Positions 60,290 to 64,000 of a stretch of DNA of 64,000 nt are shown in pieces. Below the pieces are notes generated by a model. That model was not told where the DNA came from, did no database searches, and was given only the letters and a program-made list of their open reading frames with translations. Numbering within the stretch: the stretch's first letter is position 1; every line of letters begins with the position of its first letter. The position numbers and the translations under genes were made by a program. Where the stretch lies: positions 25,097,501 to 25,161,500 of the forward strand of contig OX485805.1 in the NCBI GenBank assembly GCA_950295325.1, read 5' to 3'. Source of the stretch: Polytrichum commune. Its lineage: Eukaryota > Streptophyta > Polytrichopsida > Polytrichales > Polytrichaceae.

Positions 60290-63200
60290 TTATTATAAAT
60301 AACCAAAGTGGTAAAGGTATTATGGTATTCATTAAGGAATCTCACAGTATGCTATGGTATCTTGCATCTTAGAACATAAAGAGATAAAACACTATAAAGC
60401 CCGATAAATTGGGGAAATCTTTATCCCCAACAGAGTTTGTAACTCCTAAAGGCTTAACATGACACTAAATATCAAGCATTGCTTGTTCTATGGCACCCAG
60501 GGAGAAAGCAAGAGAATGAACAACCATTGTTCACTTTCTACGAAATGAAGGTTTTAAAATAAATAAATAAAAGTCAACAATTTGTTAGTACGATTTAATG
60601 TTCACTTCCATGCAGTCCCAAAAAACTTGATGAACTTGACAGCTTGCATTTTCAAGTTAATTCTTTTGAATAAGATCCATCATGAGTGAAACGTAGATTG
60701 ATTTGGGTTGAATTTGTTTGGTTTGCTGAGAAATGAAAGTAACTATTTCATATGGTTTTCAAGATTAAAAGCAGTGGGACCTAGTTTGAATGTATTTTAT
60801 GTCACTTGTGGTAACTTAGCTATTGACACTTTTTACAAATAAGTTTACAAGCACATGCGATACCAACTTATTTTTACGCAATATATTACTTACAAAATTT
60901 GGTATATTCATCACGGGATTCATCATCCTAACATTTTTGTCATGAAGAGTTATAATAAATGATTGCAAGTGGCAATTTTTATAACAATTTGTAATTTTTT
61001 TACACATAACGACAAGTAATGTTAGGTGTGCATTTCCTTTGGGGGGTATACAATTAGTATTGAGCAAGACAAATAGAATTGGTGACACTAAATATGTTAT
61101 TTAGTGCAGGACAAAAAAAGGGGCCCATTTCACACTCCTGACACGAAGTGCTATCATGTCAACATCTAGAAGGTGGTATTGACACATGTGCTATTTAGTA
61201 GAGCAAATTCAAGTAAATTGGGCACATCTTAGTCGATAAGTAAGGGAGTAGAAGGCTTGCAAATAAGAATGAAAATATCTATTTATGTATATATTAAGAC
61301 TAAGATTTCTTAACTCACAAATATTAAGATACAATACAAAGATCAAAGATCATACAAAATACAAACAAAATAATCTCAGTTATTTTCAAAGAGCTCAAAT
61401 CACCTAGTGGGTAGTGTTAGGTAATTCCAAACTTTTGATGAGCTTGGAAATAAGCAAGCAATTTTTGAAAATGTGAACACTCGTGCTTGAGAAGATGTTA
61501 TTTGTCGTTTTGAAGTGTAGGTGATTGTATACTAAAAGACCGTGGACATGATGTGTGCAAGCATTTGGCATCATAAAGGAGATATTAAAGCGGGTGTGCG
61601 CCAACAATTTATTCCAGCATTGGCCAAAAAATCCAAAATTATCTAAATATTAATATATTGTTCTAGTGAAGGCTTTGCCCATGTATCTTTGGCAATCATC
61701 AACTAAAATATGGTGGTAGTAGTGGCCAATGTGCTAGATGCCAATTGCAATCGTCACGGATGGAAGTTTGGTCAATGCAAGTGAGCATACTGCTTTGAAT
61801 GGTCCCAACTCTCTAAGCATATTCTAATTGAACAAGGTGAAGAAACTAAGGAACCAATCAGCATTGCCAATGCTTACCCCCAATGTCGTTGATATTATTG
61901 TAGTAATAAAATTGACAAACGTATTTTAAATAGGTGCCTTCCAATGTTGTGTTCTTTATGATTAATTGTTTTGACATCTATGACCCGTTATTTGAGAAAT
62001 GGAGAGCCAACCACCATAAAATATAGCTTAAAATGATAACCAAACCAAGTGTGACAAACCCATGAGGGTGATAAAGGATGGATGGATTATCTCAAGTTGA
62101 TACATAACTTGATAACTCACTTTTGAGCAATGTTACCTTCTAGGAACATAACATTCTTCATTTGGGGGCTAGATTTGATGGGACCAACACCTAGCCCATC
62201 AAATGCTTGCTTCAACCAAACGATATTCGGATATTGACCAATTTTCAAACTAAATCTGAAATGGGGAAGACATACACTGTAAAACCATTCCCATCAATGC
62301 ACACTATCCAAAAATGCTTATTAATACCATGAACTATTGACCAAATGAATAGTAGCATGTCAATTTATGGCTAGGTTGAGAATTGGCCACTAATGCAGTT
62401 GATGAAACTAGAATTATACATCTTTGCATGTTATGAAATAAGAGAACTTGTCACGTAAGATTGAAGATTTAGTTGTCTTCCCTTTTACTAGGGACTTTGT
62501 GAGTTACAACCCTTCAACTATCATTCCCAATTGGTCCAAACAATTCTCCTTGACCCAAAGTATTCCATATTACAACACCTCTCACTACACTAATATTGTG
62601 TTTGGTGTCTTATGGTATTTTATGTCAACGTGTCAACTTCTGTAAGACACTTCTTATGAAAAAAAATCACAAGTATTGTTAGAGACTTGGATGAAACCCA
62701 TGCCAATCATTAAAACAAAGTTTTGGTATATTTTGCATCCAAGGAATTATGTGATGATATGTTATCATGGATGATTGATATCTAGAGGAACAATAACTCG
62801 ATAATTGATAGTAATTGCAACATTAAAGCTTTGCAACCCCCTATTTTATTAACAAGGAATGACAAATAATGTTAGGTTTACATTCAATGTTGGTGACACT
62901 ACATGGGCAATTTACAATTAGTATCGAGAAAGACAAATAGAATCGGTGACAGTATAGTTAACTTACCAATAATAATAATTATTATTTTATAATTATTATT
63001 ATCTTCTTGTTCTTCTTTTTTCTAATCAAGAAATTCCAAGCTATAAAGGGTTCCCAACTACGATATATGTCCATGTGTTTGTAAGTTATGGAATTTTTGC
63101 AGGTGGGAAATAGAGGTTATCATGTACATCTCACATGGAAACATGTGTGTCCTTAGCAATATGCTTGGTTGATAACTAACTTAGAGTGCAGTCATGAGAC

Positions 63201-63913
63201 AAGTCAAATGTAAGATTTGGGATGGACAAAAATGCAAACTTTTTATCTCCAACCTAAGTTTGAGAAGTTTCTTATGATAGTATGAGAATGGCCACATGAT
63301 AAGGCATGTATGCCTCCCCCCCCTTCACTTTCACGCATCGCATTGTTAAGCTTGTCTTGAGATGCATTTCTTGCAAATCTTGTGTATCAATGAACATATT
63401 CCTTAGATCTAAGGTCTTGAATAATTTGCCTGTCAATTTTGCACACATAGTCCAACAATCATTATTCCAACACAATGACATGATGGTCTACCAATGATCT
63501 TGCCAACATGACACCGTCTAACTATCTAATCATCATTACAAGTGGGATATTACAATAGTAATCTTAAATGTCTACTGATCTTATTTGTAGAAAGAGCCAC
63601 TCACAATTTTGTGACAGTAGCTTTAAAGTTTGTGTCCTTCGCATGATGGCTTGATGTCCATAGTCCACAATGCACAGATGTTGTGAAGTATTTTTCACAA
63701 AAGGTATCCATTGCTTCAAATGTAGCAATGGATCAATCAACCAATGGTTTGTCTTTCTCCTCTTACCCTCTGGAACAAATTTTGACTGTAGACTTGGTTC
63801 AATTTCAATGCGGAGTTGGACCAAAAAGTGTCTATCCTCAAAACTTGTACAAATTAATTCATAGGACCTAAACTTTAAGAAAAATTAGAGATGCAATACG
63901 GTAGGATAATGAC

Positions 63914-63951
<38 letters not shown>

Positions 63952-64000
63952 CATGGAAGAATACATCTTTAATTGTAGATTTGATGTTTTTAAAGTGTTG
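60290..64000. other. Gene-free AT-rich end of the window
   Basis: No gene supported. Two direct copies of about 90 bp lie at 61020-61090 and 62870-62955 (shared AATGTTAGGT, CAATTAGTAT and GACAAATAGAAT). A (TA)17 tract is at 63917-63950. Minus-strand frames near 61404 and 63564 are protein-like only in length. Confidence 0.4.
63917..63950. repeat. (TA)17 microsatellite
   Basis: Thirty-four bases of alternating TA. Confidence 0.95.

Overview
The window is nuclear DNA from a land plant, or at least a streptophyte. It carries intron-rich eukaryotic genes with plant-type families: an organelle-type pentatricopeptide (PPR) protein, a LIG1-type DNA ligase, a four-histidine cytochrome b561 and L-2-hydroxyglutarate dehydrogenase. 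It also has CCCTAAA-type telomere-like motifs and an AT-rich background full of small DNA transposons. I cannot name the species. The intron-rich PPR gene and the sparse genes would suit a bryophyte or another non-flowering plant, but that is a guess.

Five protein genes were reconstructed exon by exon with matching splice phases. (1) DNA ligase 1, minus strand, 516-7682, 17 exons, 715 aa; its last intron has a GC donor. (2) A SNAPIN-like BLOC-1/BORC subunit, minus strand, start at 33900, 3' end unresolved. It is divergent from (3) cytochrome b561, plus strand, 34939-36811, 4 exons, 245 aa. (4) L-2-hydroxyglutarate dehydrogenase, plus strand, 42556-47723, 7 exons, 488 aa. It converges on (5) a P-class PPR protein, minus strand, 49126-57843, 16 exons, 889 aa. 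A sixth candidate, a 185-codon GC-rich ORF at 23828-24385, has no family I recognise and is followed by a decayed partial copy of itself.

The genes do not form an operon or cluster. They look like unrelated housekeeping and organelle genes: DNA repair, endolysosomal trafficking, transmembrane electron transport, mitochondrial metabolite repair and organelle RNA processing.

The space between and inside genes is shaped by transposable elements. There are two MITE families with TTA target duplications; one has four copies, three of them inside introns of genes 4 and 5. Others are a 276-bp foldback element with TATTA duplications beside the ligase stop, a 506-bp Mutator-type MITE with a 9-bp duplication, and a tRNA-derived SINE with a 12-bp duplication. 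There is also a 1,049-bp foldback element with 34-bp tandem repeats in its arms, a frameshifted pogo/Tigger remnant, and a six-copy dispersed repeat of unknown class.

The oddest signal is in gene-free DNA at 12.4-19.1 kb, where an 18-bp palindrome of the form ATYGGGAG-NN-CTCCCRAT recurs about eleven times with a variable central dinucleotide. I cannot explain it with a known feature type.
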